A DNA stretch of 64,000 nt from Margaritispora aquatica (GCA_007644065.1 VJWN01000015.1:1092855-1156854), one strand, 5' to 3'; shown: positions 23,955-35,526, counted from the first letter of the stretch. Numbers and translations are program-made. Notes: generated by a model not told the origin, from the sequence alone.

Positions 23955-24350
23955 TATATATACCCGTCTAGTACGGAACTCGTGTACAAAAAACCATCCA
24001 AATACAAGAAGTTTTTTGGAACAGCCTGACTTCGATTTCGGATCTATCCTACACCGTCATTAAATTTAAAAGTCCGCCATCGACTTGAGAATCCTACATC
24101 GACTATCACAGTCCACCATCAACTTAACAGTTCCTCCTTGACTTAACAATTAGTTCCACTGCAACACAACTTCTCACGGATCAAGCAATAAATCTTTCAC
24201 CTTCAACTTGCTCTATTCTCCAAGTTACACTCATCCTCGGCCTGCCTTACCAAACAAGACTAACTCCACTTCCCAGGATCGATTCTCAACCTCAATTCAC
24301 CAATTCCCATATTCATTTCGCACCTCCACAAAACCAACTTGCTCTTCGAT
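23955..24350 (+). promoter_or_regulatory. Upstream region of the RNA ligase-like gene
   Basis: Between the AT-rich element and the start codon. From 24071 to 24155 there are four imperfect ~20-bp repeats related to CCATCGACTTGA / CCATCAACTTAACA / CCTTGACTTAACA. The core promoter was not identified. Confidence 0.35.
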
Positions 24351-25535
24351 ATGGACGATTTACCCCCTCCTTGCTATGATCCGGCGGTTAAGGAACCAAT
24401 TTACGATGCCGCAAAGTTGGCTCCGAGCTTCCTCTTCCCCGAGATTTCGAATAAGGTCACGGACATTTGCAAGGCCTACAACCACGCCAACAAGCGCCTG
24501 GATGGACGGCTCTTCTACCGCAAGCTGAAGGCGAGCGAGGTTGGCAAGATCCATATCGTCAAGTTGACCGGGACCGTCAAGTTGCACGGGGTTCATGCGG
24601 ATATTGTCATCGACCACGGCACCGACAACATCAAGTTCCGCTCGCGCAGGCAGCACACTATCACTATCAATAATGATGTGAGCGGTGTCGTTGCGAAGCT
24701 CGCTCCTCTCCGCGATCCCATTCTGAACTTGAGAGATCGCATCTTGAGAAAGTGGGTCGAAGCGAATCCCAGTGTTCCTGTCCAGGCGGAACACTCGGTT
24801 ATCATTGCTGGTGAATGGGTTGGACCAGGTATCTTCAGCACTGTCGCCATCAACGAACTTCCAAGGAAGGTTTTCGTCATAATTTCAGTTTCAATCAATG
24901 GAGTATGGATTCGCGATAGCCTGTACGACGGAATTGATGATCCTGAGAACGACATCTTCAACATTAACCGAGTCGGCCGCATCGAAGTCGAGCTCGACAT
25001 CGACAATCCAGCCCCTTGCCAGACCTTGATGGAAGAATGGACCATGAAGGTCGAGAGGCGTTGTCCCTTCGCGTACCAATTGTTCGGGATTGAGGGCATT
25101 GGTGAAGGTATTGTCTGGAAGATGCAACATGCGTTTGGAGAAGATGCCAAGTCCTGGGTCAAGACGAAGGGACCACTTCACGCAGAGGCCAATCTCCAGA
25201 AGCTGGCTGCTTTGAAGGCTGCTGGGACCGACCAGGACGCGATCAATAAGGCTGCACTATTTGCAGAGGCGTTCTGTGTGGAGGCCAGAATGGACAAGGT
25301 CTTGATGACCACCGCATTGGTATGCTTCGAACGGAAGGGGGCCATTAGCTACGAGGAAACAGGTAGCTTCATGCAATTCCTAGTCAAGGATGTCTTGAAG
25401 GAAGAGCAAGGAGAGATCGCTGCGCAGAACGTCAATATTGTTCTTTTGGAGAAAGAGATCAGCAAGATTGGAAAGATGTGGTTCAAGGCCAAGATGAGTG
25501 AGCTGATGGATATCGCTAACAGACAACAACTTTGA
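24351..25535 (+). CDS. RNA ligase-like covalent nucleotidyltransferase
   Basis: Intronless, 394 residues, starting at the ATG that gives MDDLPPPCYDP (frame upstream has only TTG). The order of motifs is that of the ATP-dependent RNA/DNA ligase superfamily: motif I K77-L-H-G in TGTVKLHGVHADIV (K77 the expected AMP-accepting lysine), a downstream SRRQHT arginine element, motif IIIa-like VIIAGEWVGPGI, motif IV EGIGEGIVWKM, and motif V WVKTKGP. The rest of the C-terminus (residues ~300-394) is helical and specific to the fungal group. Likely reaction: activation of RNA 5' phosphates with ATP for end joining, in RNA repair or tRNA/rRNA processing; substrate is unproven. It is not the fungal tRNA ligase Trl1, which is larger with kinase and phosphodiesterase domains. 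Confidence 0.82.
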   Translation: MDDLPPPCYDPAVKEPIYDAAKLAPSFLFPEISNKVTDICKAYNHANKRLDGRLFYRKLKASEVGKIHIVKLTGTVKLHGVHADIVIDHGTDNIKFRSRRQHTITINNDVSGVVAKLAPLRDPILNLRDRILRKWVEANPSVPVQAEHSVIIAGEWVGPGIFSTVAINELPRKVFVIISVSINGVWIRDSLYDGIDDPENDIFNINRVGRIEVELDIDNPAPCQTLMEEWTMKVERRCPFAYQLFGIEGIGEGIVWKMQHAFGEDAKSWVKTKGPLHAEANLQKLAALKAAGTDQDAINKAALFAEAFCVEARMDKVLMTTALVCFERKGAISYEETGSFMQFLVKDVLKEEQGEIAAQNVNIVLLEKEISKIGKMWFKAKMSELMDIANRQQL

Positions 25536-25986
25536 GGCGAGTGAACGGAAGGCTGAGGACAGAGAGGTCTTGGCATAGAACCTGAAGCAATCGGACTGTA
25601 TTTCTTGCATATATGCTCGTTTTTGAGTAGACCAAGACGAGTGGTAGGAAACCAATGAACAGGACTGCAAAAAGACCTCCTCATACGCTTAAACTTGCTA
25701 AGTGGCAAGTGCTTGAGAAGTTCGTTGACTTCGAAATAGCAGCTAAATATGAAACGTGTGTTGAGAATGGAAGTATTAGGTGCAAGATATTATTCTGAAT
25801 GCTCGATATTCACAAGACTATCAAATACATGAGGTAAAATTATCTAACATCACGTCGACTGTCGGGTCTCAAAGGCTGCAACCCGTGCTACGAGGGGATA
25901 TTCGAATACCAAGAAAATCGACGCAAAATATTTTTCTTAAATTCTTGATATCATTAATGCGTATTAACTGTTGTCTAAAGGGTATC
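25536..25986. other. Convergent intergenic region
   Basis: Lies between the ends of the convergent RNA ligase-like and membrane-protein genes. No further gene was recognised. Confidence 0.4.
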
Positions 25987-26970
25987 TCATGATTGCTCTC
26001 TCGCCGATGTCTCCGCAAACCAATCCCGCTCCTGTCTCAACCTCCGAATCGTCCAGAGCCACGATCCTAACGCCCATATGCCTATCCATACAAACAGCAA
26101 CCCAAATGATAAGCCATATGCAATGCTAAATTCTAAACCCCAAGTCATGCCCGCCAATGCTCCAATAAATAAAACTCCACCGACCGTCCACCACGCATTG
26201 ATATCCCAGATCAGCCGTCTAAATAACGGCGACTCTCTCCATCTCGCCCTAATTTCCTCTCGATACAATCTCCCCTGCCCCGCATCAACCGCCACGAAAT
26301 CCTCCATGACATAGTACGCAAAGGGTTTACACTTCTCTCCCTTCACATCCGAACTCAACCTACACGGCAGTCGGAATGGCACCATGCTAACTGCTGCTGT
26401 GAGAACAACAAACCCCACCAAGAACCCTGGCGTCATCAAGAACAACCATAGAATCGGCTCTTCCAAGCATGTACTGATAGCGTATGGAACGATTCCAATC
26501 ACCGTCGCAACGAGATACCACCAGAACACAAAATCGAAGCCCCACTTCGAGCTCTGTCCGAGAGGCGCATATTTGTCGTGGTACTTGACCAAGCGATAAC
26601 CTCGCCACGGAAGCTCGAAGAGTTCCCCCAATCCCAGAGAAGCGCATGATATCCCAAGGATGACCTCGATGTCCGCATTCGTAAAAGCAGTGAGCGTGTA
26701 AAATAGGATGCATGGGATCGCGAGATCGAAGAATAGCAGCGCCAGCGTGCAAACAACTATCGACACTCTCTTGTCCCACATGGAGAAGGATAGTGGGGGA
26801 GGTGTGGTGGCTTTCATCTTGGTCTCTGTCTCGTTCATGATTGAAAGGGAGTCTGATATGCTTGATCTTGGCGAATCGTCCATAGCTCTAGGTACACATA
26901 CATGTTCTCTTGATCCATGATTTGTGTTTGTTGTTGTCGTTGTGTTCTCTGCATGATTTGGTTGACGCAT
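25987..26970 (-). CDS. Uncharacterised fungal integral membrane protein
   Basis: Intronless, 327 residues. After ~65 residues of polar, Thr/Ser-rich N-terminus, about six hydrophobic segments are visible: around residues 69-93 (IVVCTLALLFFDLAIPCILF), 97-120, 146-168 (FVFWWYLVATVIGIVPYAIS), 173-198, 265-288 and 290-315. A cytosolic-looking loop of ~55 residues carries FVAVDAGQGRLYREEIRARWRESPLFRR; this and LPWRGYRLVKYHDKYAPLGQ look like conserved signature segments. The first ATG was chosen; M30 or M45 are alternatives because the N-terminus is of low complexity. No transporter or receptor signature was found, so no function is assigned. Confidence 0.75.
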   Translation of the reverse strand: MRQPNHAENTTTTTNTNHGSREHVCVPRAMDDSPRSSISDSLSIMNETETKMKATTPPPLSFSMWDKRVSIVVCTLALLFFDLAIPCILFYTLTAFTNADIEVILGISCASLGLGELFELPWRGYRLVKYHDKYAPLGQSSKWGFDFVFWWYLVATVIGIVPYAISTCLEEPILWLFLMTPGFLVGFVVLTAAVSMVPFRLPCRLSSDVKGEKCKPFAYYVMEDFVAVDAGQGRLYREEIRARWRESPLFRRLIWDINAWWTVGGVLFIGALAGMTWGLEFSIAYGLSFGLLFVWIGIWALGSWLWTIRRLRQERDWFAETSAREQS

Positions 26971-29106
26971 GGATGGATGTGGTAAGACTGGTATGGTGTT
27001 TCAATGCAACCGAGCGCTCGTAGGGCAGGTAGGTAAGTTTCTTCCTATCTCTTTGGAAATGATGTTCCACAGCCAAGCATGGGCGTGATAGAAAGTTTGC
27101 TTGAAAGATTTCTGGAAGAGGTTGTTCTGTCTTTGAGGTTCAAGATCGTCACAATCGTTGGTCACAAGAGAATGATATCAGAGGCGCTTCCATCCGGATG
27201 ACTCGGGTTAGGGCGTTTTTAGTTCCCGTCGTGACGAAGAGTGTCTAAGGTGAGGTAAGCTCATGCGTTGCTTGATATCACGTAAAGAACTTCAGATATA
27301 AACATCTTAAATAGTACTTCCAAACTTCATCAACAAACCTTATATATAAATATATGCTCGCTCAATATTTAATGGAAGTCCACGACTTCCAAGCAATAAG
27401 AAAATAAGAGACCTCGCTCAGGAAGCATGCTAAATGCCAAATGCCGGTGAATAGGTCCGTGTTGGTGTTATTGGCTGTCGCTTCTTCAGAAAAACGGTCT
27501 GTGGCTCAAGCCCCGGATATTTCACCACTGTCTCGGAGCCGATACAATCTGATCCGAGCACCAAGCACCAAGCTTAGCCCATTTTCAATTTTTGAAATTT
27601 CACAACCCAACAATCGAACAATCGAGACATCAAGGAAGCTGTATCCTTCAAGTAATACGGATACCTTCTTCCAGCAAGGTATGTCGTGAAAACTGTCGAA
27701 AAACGATACAGGCCATACATATATCGAGCTTGAAAATATATGTTTGTGCCCGAGTTGAAATTGAAGCTGATAGACGAACTAATCTGACACATGTTGGGCA
27801 TATTGCTTATTTCATGCACATTTGTAGGTATAGTAGTGGATGTTACTTTACCTATTTGTTGAAATGCTATCCGCAAGGAGAGATACTCTTAGTGGCACAA
27901 GTGTTGCTAATCAATTAAGCGAGTAGGGAGTGGTCATGTTTATTCCCGAGAGGAATATAGAGAGTATTTGGATGGCATTCTCGAATAATTTCAACGTTGG
28001 TGGATTTTAATGGAACAGGTCTTCCGTCTAAAGCGAAGCGACAAGATTGCTGCTCACTATTCGAATCAAACGACAGTCAATGACATCTCCTGATATGAGT
28101 TTGGTCGTGGTGTTGAGGAAGCTTCTCTGCCTTCAGTGCCTGTCTGGCTGTCGCTAAATGTAATATTCGTACCTCATGTTTCCTAATGAGCTATCGTGTA
28201 GTAGGTCGTGCATTGAGACTCAGATAGATCACTTATGAATAAGTTAAATCACTCAAGTTATGCTCCATTTCTGATTTGCCTCTGCCAACAAGTCTGTGTT
28301 GCGCCCCGAAACGCAATTTGAGCAGCTCAATGAACAATCATCGCTGGAAACATCAGCAAAAGTTCATAGCCAATTGTACCCCATCGTTCACTCTCCTGTT
28401 CATCGAGAAATCTTTAAGTTTAGCGAAGCTCTCGAGATCTTCACCACCATCATAATCAGCAAATTTCTCAAGGGAGTCCTCAACCGGTAATGTCTCCAGA
28501 GGTTTTCCCCAGGCCTTCAAGAACCGATCGGTATATTGCGATATTAAAAATGGTTCCTCATCAACGGTTAGCTAGAAGTTCCCGTAAGTAGTATCTTACG
28601 CATGTAGCCAGGTATGCTTTCTGCGTTACGTTTCCAAAATATATGGAACAGATGACCTGGACCACAAAGACTCATTTTCCGACTCACCAATCAACGCATC
28701 CCCCAAAAGATGATTTGAGATACGTGAACCCAGTTCCTTCATCCAACACCCAAGAACAATGCGGGGGCATCGCCTTCCCGAATCTACCCCGCATCTCATC
28801 GCAACCCCCTATTCCATAACGAGATTAGGCGAGATCCCTAGCCTCAGCCTCCAGATCTCCAAAGTCCAGCTCGACCAATGCTGAGCACTCGATTTCGAGA
28901 TCCAGACTTGGAAGACTTCTAAGCATGCGGAGAAGATATTCTGGAACCCAGTCTCGTGGTTGTTCGGGGGAAAGGCAAGGGGTTAGAACGTGGAGAGCGC
29001 TGTGATTGAAAGTGAATATAAGGGATTGCCATAGGCTGAAATCGAGAGCACAAAGTCAACAACGTACAGTAACCGACTTTTGAAACCATTCATTATCGAA
29101 TTCAAT
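26971..29106. other. Intergenic region, no supported gene
   Basis: About 2.1 kb between divergent genes. Open frames are short, unspliceable into anything recognisable and start with non-ATG codons. The 28700-28850 part is C-rich (several CCCCC/CCCCGC runs) upstream of the catalase-like gene and may hold zinc-finger factor sites. Confidence 0.4.
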
Positions 29107-30413
29107 ATGGCAAACTACATCAAATGGTTAGTATTTGGCAAATTAGGTGTCCTAGAATTTGAGTTAACGAGAAATAGGGACGCGCCCGGCGTAGAGTCTG
29201 TCCAGCCCGGAGAGCCAGAGAAGATCAAGGAGGTCTCTGAGCAATTCAACCGCTTCCAAATGATGAACTTTAACGAGCACCACCACTGCCTCCGTGGCAC
29301 ACATCTCAAGACTCAAGGCGTGCGTAACCATACAATCTCACAATTGTACTCTCGCTAACACAGTCCTTCTCGCAGTGTGTCATGGGCAAATTCACCATCA
29401 AAGATCATCTCCCACCTCATCTGGCCCAAGGCATGTTCGCCAAACCAGGCCAATACGACATGATCATGCGCTACTCCTCTCTCACCCCCAAACTCATTCC
29501 CGACAACGTGCCAGCACCACGCGGAATTGGCATGAAGATTTTTGGAATTGAGGGCGAGAAGATCTGGGGCGAGGATAAGAAGACTCAGGACTGGACACTC
29601 AACAATTATCCCATTCTCGAGCTCAGAGACGCAAAGACCACGTACGAGATTGCCGACTCGCTCGAGAGGAATTGGGATGATCTGCCGAAATTTGCGGATG
29701 AGCAGAGCAAGCGTGTTGATGCTGATGTCGCGACCTATGGTGGTGATCTTCCTCATCAACACTGTGAGTTTTTCGATGACATAGTCACTTGTTTTCTACC
29801 TTTCAGTGTAGGAGAATGCTGACTTGTTATCGCAGTGGTTGCCATGCCACAATATTCTCAATCAGCCTACCGCTATGGCGATTATGTCGCTAAATTCGGT
29901 GTCTTCCCCCTCGGCAAAGAGCAAAAGGCTCTCGAGAAGACTCTCATTAAGTCAGACGACCCAATCAACGTTCTCTCGCAGGGCGTGCGCGATATGCACA
30001 TGAAGCACAAGATCACATACTCCTTTTGCGTCCAGCTTCTCCAGAACCTCGAGGAACAGCCAGTAGAGGATATTGGCGTTATATGGGATGAGAAGAAGTA
30101 TCCCTTTGAGCAAGTTGCCACACTGGAATTCGAGCCACAGGACAGCTGGTTGCCTGAATTCCGCGTTTGGTGGGACGACAGGATCACGGTCAATAGCTGG
30201 CACGGGTTGAAGACGCACCAGCCTTTGGGAGGCACGAACAGAGTGAGAAGAGTCGTGTATGCTGAGAGCAGGAAGTTGAGGTTGAGGGTCAATGGCTTCA
30301 AGGATTATGTTGAGCCTGAGAGTTTGAAGGAAGTGCCTGCTCCGCTTGTCGCGCCGCAGTTGAAGCTGCCTTATCAGCCTGCTGTGAGGAGTGTGGAGGT
30401 TAGTGTTGGTTGA
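29107..30413 (+). CDS. Catalase-like heme protein
   Basis: Member of the small catalase-related heme-protein family found in fungi. Four exons: 29107-29126, 29178-29319, 29376-29763, 29836-30413 (introns 51, 56, 72 nt); 375 residues. The N-terminus after splicing reads MANYIKWDAPGVESVQPGE. The catalase core is visible in HHHCLRGTHLKTQGCVMGKFT, with the distal-histidine region RGTH, then PPHLAQGMFAKPGQYDMIMRYSSLTP and GIGMKIFGIEGEK. PQYSQSAYRYGDYVAKF is the later conserved block. Intron 1 is 51 nt and has no in-frame stop, so its retention would insert 17 residues; the conserved MANYIKWDAPG join supports removal. Length is below that of classic catalases (~500+), so peroxidase or peroxygenase-type activity is possible. 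Confidence 0.86.
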
Positions 30414-30762
30414 GGCGATATTTTGAGTGTAAATGTATCTTAGCAACAATATCAAACTCGGTAGTATTGGTGACCGTGTTGAGCATCCTATGGTTTTGTG
30501 TACTTGTAGGAGTCGACTGCATCATTATGCTACATCCCGAGATAGTCTGCAAAGATAGGAGTCTCCAATACTTAGATGATGTTTGTTGTTCTTACCTTCA
30601 TGTATAGCATTTCATTATGTCAGGATCATGCAACAGACGTGTGCGCAATGTATTGAGGGAGTTCCACGAACTAGTTCTCACATAATTCCATATCAAACTA
30701 ACTGTTGTACAAATGTAAAATCGACACTCAAGAAGGTTGAGTAAATCATTAATAGCGTCGCA
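30414..30762. other. Convergent 3' intergenic region
   Basis: Between the 3' ends of two converging genes; holds only presumptive transcript ends. Confidence 0.4.
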
Positions 30763-32013
30763 TTACAATCTCGAAACAAATCCAAAATTGTCAATCTTCA
30801 TCAGATACTCCGGTCCAATATCCTCAACCTTCACCGTCCCGGCTAATCCCATACAAAGCCTCACCTCATCAGCTAACAATCTCAGACATAACTCCACCCC
30901 TTCTTGACCCTTATACGCCAGACCCCACAATACTGGCCTCCCAATCCACACGAAATCGGCACCCAAGGCCAAAGCCTTGAAGACGTCCGTTCCATGTCTG
31001 ATACCCCCATCGACATGCACTGGGATTTTACGCTGCACAACTCGCACAACTTCAGGCAGGGCATCGATAGTCGCCAGAGCACCGTCGAGCTGTCTCCCAC
31101 CATGATTTGATACCACAATCCCGTCTACACCGTAGTGCACAGCGAGCAGTGCGTCTTCTGCCGTCGCGATGCCTTTTACCCAGACTTCCATCTCTGAGCC
31201 ACATTGCTCCTTCAGCCAAGCGATGTCATTCTCCCAATTCAGCGTCGGGTTCGCGGCATGAGTATGGAACGTGATCTTCCCTGATGGGGCTACACGTTTC
31301 TTTGTCTCTGGATGCAGATATCCTACTTGGCTCTTCTCCTCGTCTACTGACTTCTGCTTGTCTAGCTTGGAAGGTTTGTTACCCATTACAGTTGCTGCTT
31401 CGTCAGACGTCGAATCCTGCTCAAAATTCGCAATTATATAGGGCTTGGGCAGTTTGAATTGATTTCGCATATCAAGATTTCTCCTGCCTAGCATCGGCGT
31501 GTCAACCGTTAGAAAAACGGCCTTATATCCAGCTGCTTTGGCTCGCTTGAGCATCTTAACAGTGTGAGCCCTCTCTTCAAACAGGTACAGTTGCAATACA
31601 TGCGGATTGTCACCATTCTCTTTGGCCACATCTTCCAGCGTTGTAGTCGCAAAGGATGAAAGACCCATCACGATACCCGCTTTCTTGCATGCTCTTGCAG
31701 TTGCAACTTCTCCGTCTGGGTGAGCTAGACATTGCATTGCTGTAGGGGCAACCCCAAAAGGTACTGAATTTCGAAAGTTGCCAAAAATTGTCTTTCCTGT
31801 GTCAATTGCTGAAATGTCCCGCAACACGCGAGGACGAATTCGATATTTCTGATACGCAGTCATATTTTCGCGCATAGTTGACCCAGTGTCTGCCCCTTCA
31901 TCATAGTAATCCTTTGTTTGTTTTGTCATTCGTTTGGCGGCATGTCTCTCGAGTTCGGCAATTGTAAGACAATCAAGGTCATGGGGGGGTTCGACAGGAG
32001 CAGCGTGTGACAT
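30763..32013 (-). CDS. FMN-dependent alpha-hydroxyacid dehydrogenase (L-lactate dehydrogenase type)
   Basis: Single-exon, 416 residues. FMN TIM-barrel enzyme that oxidises L-2-hydroxyacids such as L-lactate or glycolate. Family marks: YYDEGADTGSTMRENMTAY at the N-terminus, LRDISAIDT, PFGVAPTAMQ, DTPMLGRRNLDMRN, VWVKGIAT (K280, FMN contact), the active-site VSNHGGRQLDG with base H304 and R307, and HVDGGIRHGTDVFKALALGAD plus IGRPVLWGLA for FMN phosphate binding. It lacks the N-terminal cytochrome b5 domain of mitochondrial flavocytochrome b2, so it is cytosolic or peroxisomal; the end SRL is a classic peroxisomal PTS1 signal. Insertion of ~45 charged residues before HPETKKRVAPSGK is usual in the fungal branch. 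Donor specificity is inferred. Confidence 0.93.
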   Translation of the reverse strand: MSHAAPVEPPHDLDCLTIAELERHAAKRMTKQTKDYYDEGADTGSTMRENMTAYQKYRIRPRVLRDISAIDTGKTIFGNFRNSVPFGVAPTAMQCLAHPDGEVATARACKKAGIVMGLSSFATTTLEDVAKENGDNPHVLQLYLFEERAHTVKMLKRAKAAGYKAVFLTVDTPMLGRRNLDMRNQFKLPKPYIIANFEQDSTSDEAATVMGNKPSKLDKQKSVDEEKSQVGYLHPETKKRVAPSGKITFHTHAANPTLNWENDIAWLKEQCGSEMEVWVKGIATAEDALLAVHYGVDGIVVSNHGGRQLDGALATIDALPEVVRVVQRKIPVHVDGGIRHGTDVFKALALGADFVWIGRPVLWGLAYKGQEGVELCLRLLADEVRLCMGLAGTVKVEDIGPEYLMKIDNFGFVSRL

Positions 32014-32678
32014 TTTGATAGATATAAATAGATATAAATAGTTACAACCAAACGATTAGTTATAATCGAGTGGGTAGCAGTCGATAAATACTTCATAATT
32101 GTATTCGTACTAGTCATCAGGCTCAAAAAGCCGAGGTAGATCTGATGGGGTATTATCGTCATAGAAATCGGGTTAAAGGAGACGGACGATCCCTTAAAAA
32201 TTCGCTCAAGGTTCGGCATTTCCGTCCGAATAGCTGCTAAGCACAGAGAATTTTTAAAGTCGGGTTTAGGCTTAGAAATCGCCAAGACAGATCCAGAGGT
32301 GGAAATACCTGCGAAGTTGGGTGTCCCTCAGGTGCTGAGGTAATGATGCAAGGAACACACATAAACATACCAGAGCACTTGTCATCTCCTCCAATACTTC
32401 AAAGGTTCGCATCACATCCATGAAAAAATTTCGAGCTATCGTTGAAAAATCCATGCAACGTAGGCTAATTTTGACTAGGAACTACCTTGGCTATACAAAT
32501 ATACTAGCAAACATGATGCTTCTTGGCTATCGCCACTTAAGAAACGCAACACTCGCATACCGTTCTACCCTCCTTACCCAAGAACTCTAATTGGCATATC
32601 TAAACAAATGGGTATCACTAGATCATCCTTAAATCAAACGCCGCAGAACGCTCCGTCCTTTTCACCAAAGCAAACGTA
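32014..32678. promoter_or_regulatory. Upstream region of the hydroxyacid dehydrogenase
   Basis: Immediately upstream of the start is a direct repeat AGATATAAAT x2 (32019-32038). The rest carries no supported gene and includes the 3' flank of the DUF6594 gene. Confidence 0.35.
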
Positions 32679-34803
32679 TTAGAGTGAATCTTGAGACATT
32701 ACCCCAGCAATCACAAGCATGACAGCACAGTAAAGGCCGGCACACAAAAGCCCCTCATGAGACACAAGGACATTTCTGTCGAGCAAATTCGTCTGTGATA
32801 AACATCCGGTCGCGCTCAACGCAGTGAGGATTGTTATAATTATTCGTCCAAGTAAATTAGGAACAACAAGAAAGAAGAGAATGGGAAGTAAAACAATGGC
32901 TGAGATAATGCCAGCTACAATGGGGAGAGAAGCTTGAGGCACCACTGACCCCTCATTCTTTGTATCCTTTGAGATGACTGGCAAGGTTGTCGATGGTGAA
33001 AGTGATAACATAGGAGCTTGAGTTGTCGAGGGTCGCGACGAGGTGGCCGAATGAGAGACAACAGATGAAACCATCGAACCTGATCCGATAGAGTTTGATC
33101 GGTGGTGATGTCGTTTCTTTTTTTCATGCCGCGCCATGGACACAAGGTCCTCTTCGGGATCCAAAAAATGCGTTTCAATCTCAGTAATAGGCTGTTCTGT
33201 ATATAGATACTCTCTATAGTCCTCTATCTCGACCGGGTTCGGTGATGAGAGACATTGAGTGCTGTTGAAAGAAGCCAGAGCTTGATCTGTGGATTATTAG
33301 TTTGTGTTGGTTAACGTCTACAGACGACATACTATACTGATTGAGTTTGAAGCCAATCCTACCCAAGATATCAGTTTTGTGCCATTCAAGTTCACCCCCC
33401 ACTTGGGCACCAGCTCTTCGTGACGCAGGGACGATATGCCGATCAGTCCATCGCGATTGAGTATCAGCAGTATCTATGCGCTGAAGTTGATCTTCAAGTT
33501 CGCTCAATTCATCTTGAAGATGTAAAAGCAGCCGATGGTTCAAAGCCTCAAATTTCCGATATATGGGTTTGATTCGTGGGCCTCCATCAACATCAAAACC
33601 AGAAGTACATAATTTTGTAGCCAATAGCTCGTAGCCAGTGACTGGAAGATCCTCAGCTCTAGGCAACGGTCGTTGCGAGACTTGGTGCTGAGATCGCGAA
33701 CTTGAATTGGATGAATGCACGCGATTACGCTGGGCACTTCTTTGGAGAACTTCCGATGGTTCAGAGTGTTGAGAAGAGCCCCAGGAGTTCTGGCGATGCC
33801 GGGCAGCGGCCATCTGGGACGCGATCTTGACTGAGTGCTCGTCGGATGCTCTTGGTGGATGAGGTACATGCTGAGACTTCCTCCCTCCGAGTTCACTTTG
33901 CTCCGGACTTGTACTCCGGTCGGTGTCATGGCCAGCCTGGCGTTCTGAAAAGGCATCGTCTCCATGGAAACTACTCGAGGCAGATGACGATGCACTTGCA
34001 GTGTTGTTACTTGGTTCGTTGACCAAGGCCGGTTCTTCATATGCAGTCTCCATCAGGGCTCGAGGTTCTGGCCATGATGTCCCTTGGGGAAATCGCTCGC
34101 CCTCTGCACCTCCATGTCTATCACTCTCATGCTCCATCATTTCCTCTTCATCTTCTTCATCATCATCACTATCAGGTTCTTGCTGGAGCGGCAGATCATT
34201 GTCCGTAAACTTGAACTTGCTAGGTGGATCGGGAGCAGCGGGTGACTTGGGTCCATCCTCAGCTTCGGCGTTTTTCCCTAGAGACGATCTTTTGGAGACC
34301 GATGATTGCGTGACAGTAGAATTGCTGCCACTAGAGCTGCTCGACTTATTCGTAACAGCTGTGAGAGTTGTAATAGAAGAGAGTATTGATGGCGAAGTTA
34401 GTCGTGCTCTTGCCAGTGCTGTTCTTGGATCGTCGATAACTTCCTCTTCCTCTCGCTCTGAGCTCGACGAGGTCGACATATTCCGATTTGAGACATTCCG
34501 CCGATTTCGGTTTTGAGGACTTGTATCAAAATCTCTTGGGGCTCCAAGTGGAGCTCTCTTTTGTGACAAGTTCTTTGCCTTTCCTCTCGCAGATTTGTTT
34601 CCCGACGAGCGATTCTTCTTGGACTTTCCTTTGCCAGCATTTGCTCTTATTTCAGTGTCGTGCAACCTAACGTGAGCTTGGGATGGTTCAAGCACCTCAG
34701 AGGAGGGGTCATGTTCCGATAGCTTCAACCCATTCTTTGCTCCATCTTCGAGCTCTTCCATAATGGCCTCAATAGGAGGGAGAACAGTATGCTTTGTGGA
34801 CAT
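32679..34803 (-). CDS. DUF6594 protein with C-terminal membrane anchor
   Basis: Exons 34803-33333 and 33286-32679 with a 46-nt intron (GTATGT donor, CCACAG acceptor); 692 residues. The first ~400 residues are disordered: Ser/Arg-rich, a run of Asp/Glu (DSDDDEEDEEEMMEH) and many SS/SQH repeats. The DUF6594 core starts at LPVTGYELLATKL and reads IYRKFEALNHRLLLHLQDELSELEDQLQRID, continuing across the splice as FKLNQYNQALASFNSTQCLSSPNPVEIEDYREYLY. The end has about three hydrophobic segments (LPIVAGIISAIVLLPILFFLV, IIITILTALSATG, LLCAGLYCAVMLVIAGVM). This is the standard order for the family, whose role is unknown. A long disordered N-terminus suggests regulation by phosphorylation, but this is inference. 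It is divergent from gatB, 1052 bp apart. Confidence 0.85.
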
Positions 34804-35159
34804 GGTAATTCGAGGTGAGGCCTCAAAATGTGAGGAGAGAGTTCGGTCAGCTCAATGTTACAAACAAAAAGCAACTTGCTCTTGCAACATGGCCCTGTCG
34901 TCCACCACCAATGGATTGCCGATACAAGTAGCACTGATGTCTATCTTCTTTTTCGTCTCGTTGAATTATGGCGGTGAGATGGCATGCATAGCATACTATC
35001 CATGCATGGTGAACGAATTACTGCTCTGATAGGTGACGTCTGGTGAAGAGAGTTGAAAGGTAGGTGGAGGGAGGAACATGGTCAGGAGGGGTATAATGAG
35101 GATTGAGTGTGATCAAATATAGACTAGATGTTGTACAGAAGTAGTCGAGGATTATTGTT

Positions 35160-35215
35160 TGGGGGGGTGGTGGTGGGTGTGGAGGTGGTGGTAGTGGTGA
35201 TGGTGGGGTGTTTGA
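35160..35215. repeat. GGTG-type simple repeat
   Basis: Imperfect low-complexity purine tract of G and GGT units with few interruptions, in the divergent promoter. Confidence 0.7.
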
Positions 35216-35526
35216 CTTGTTTGACTTTCTCCTGCACCTCACTCATTCTGTTCCAGTCCCTCCCGTCTCCCTCCAGGAGCCTCCAGGGTTTGCTCTCAGC
35301 TCAGATCTCCCGCCGTCACCAGGCCAGGCAGGACAGGGCACCTTATTCAGCCTCTAATATCCAGATCAGACATACAGTACCAAAAGCATCTTACAGTACA
35401 GTGCTGTACCCACAATAGCGGCTCATTAGCAGATAACTAAAAAGCTCCAAGCTCTACCTTGAGCTCCAAACTTCCACAATCACAATCAAAACCAAACAAG
35501 CTCAAGATATGAAAGTACCTGTACCT

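Noticed and set aside
33923..34516. 197-codon serine-rich open frame on the plus strand
   Set aside because: Antisense shadow of the DUF6594 disordered region.
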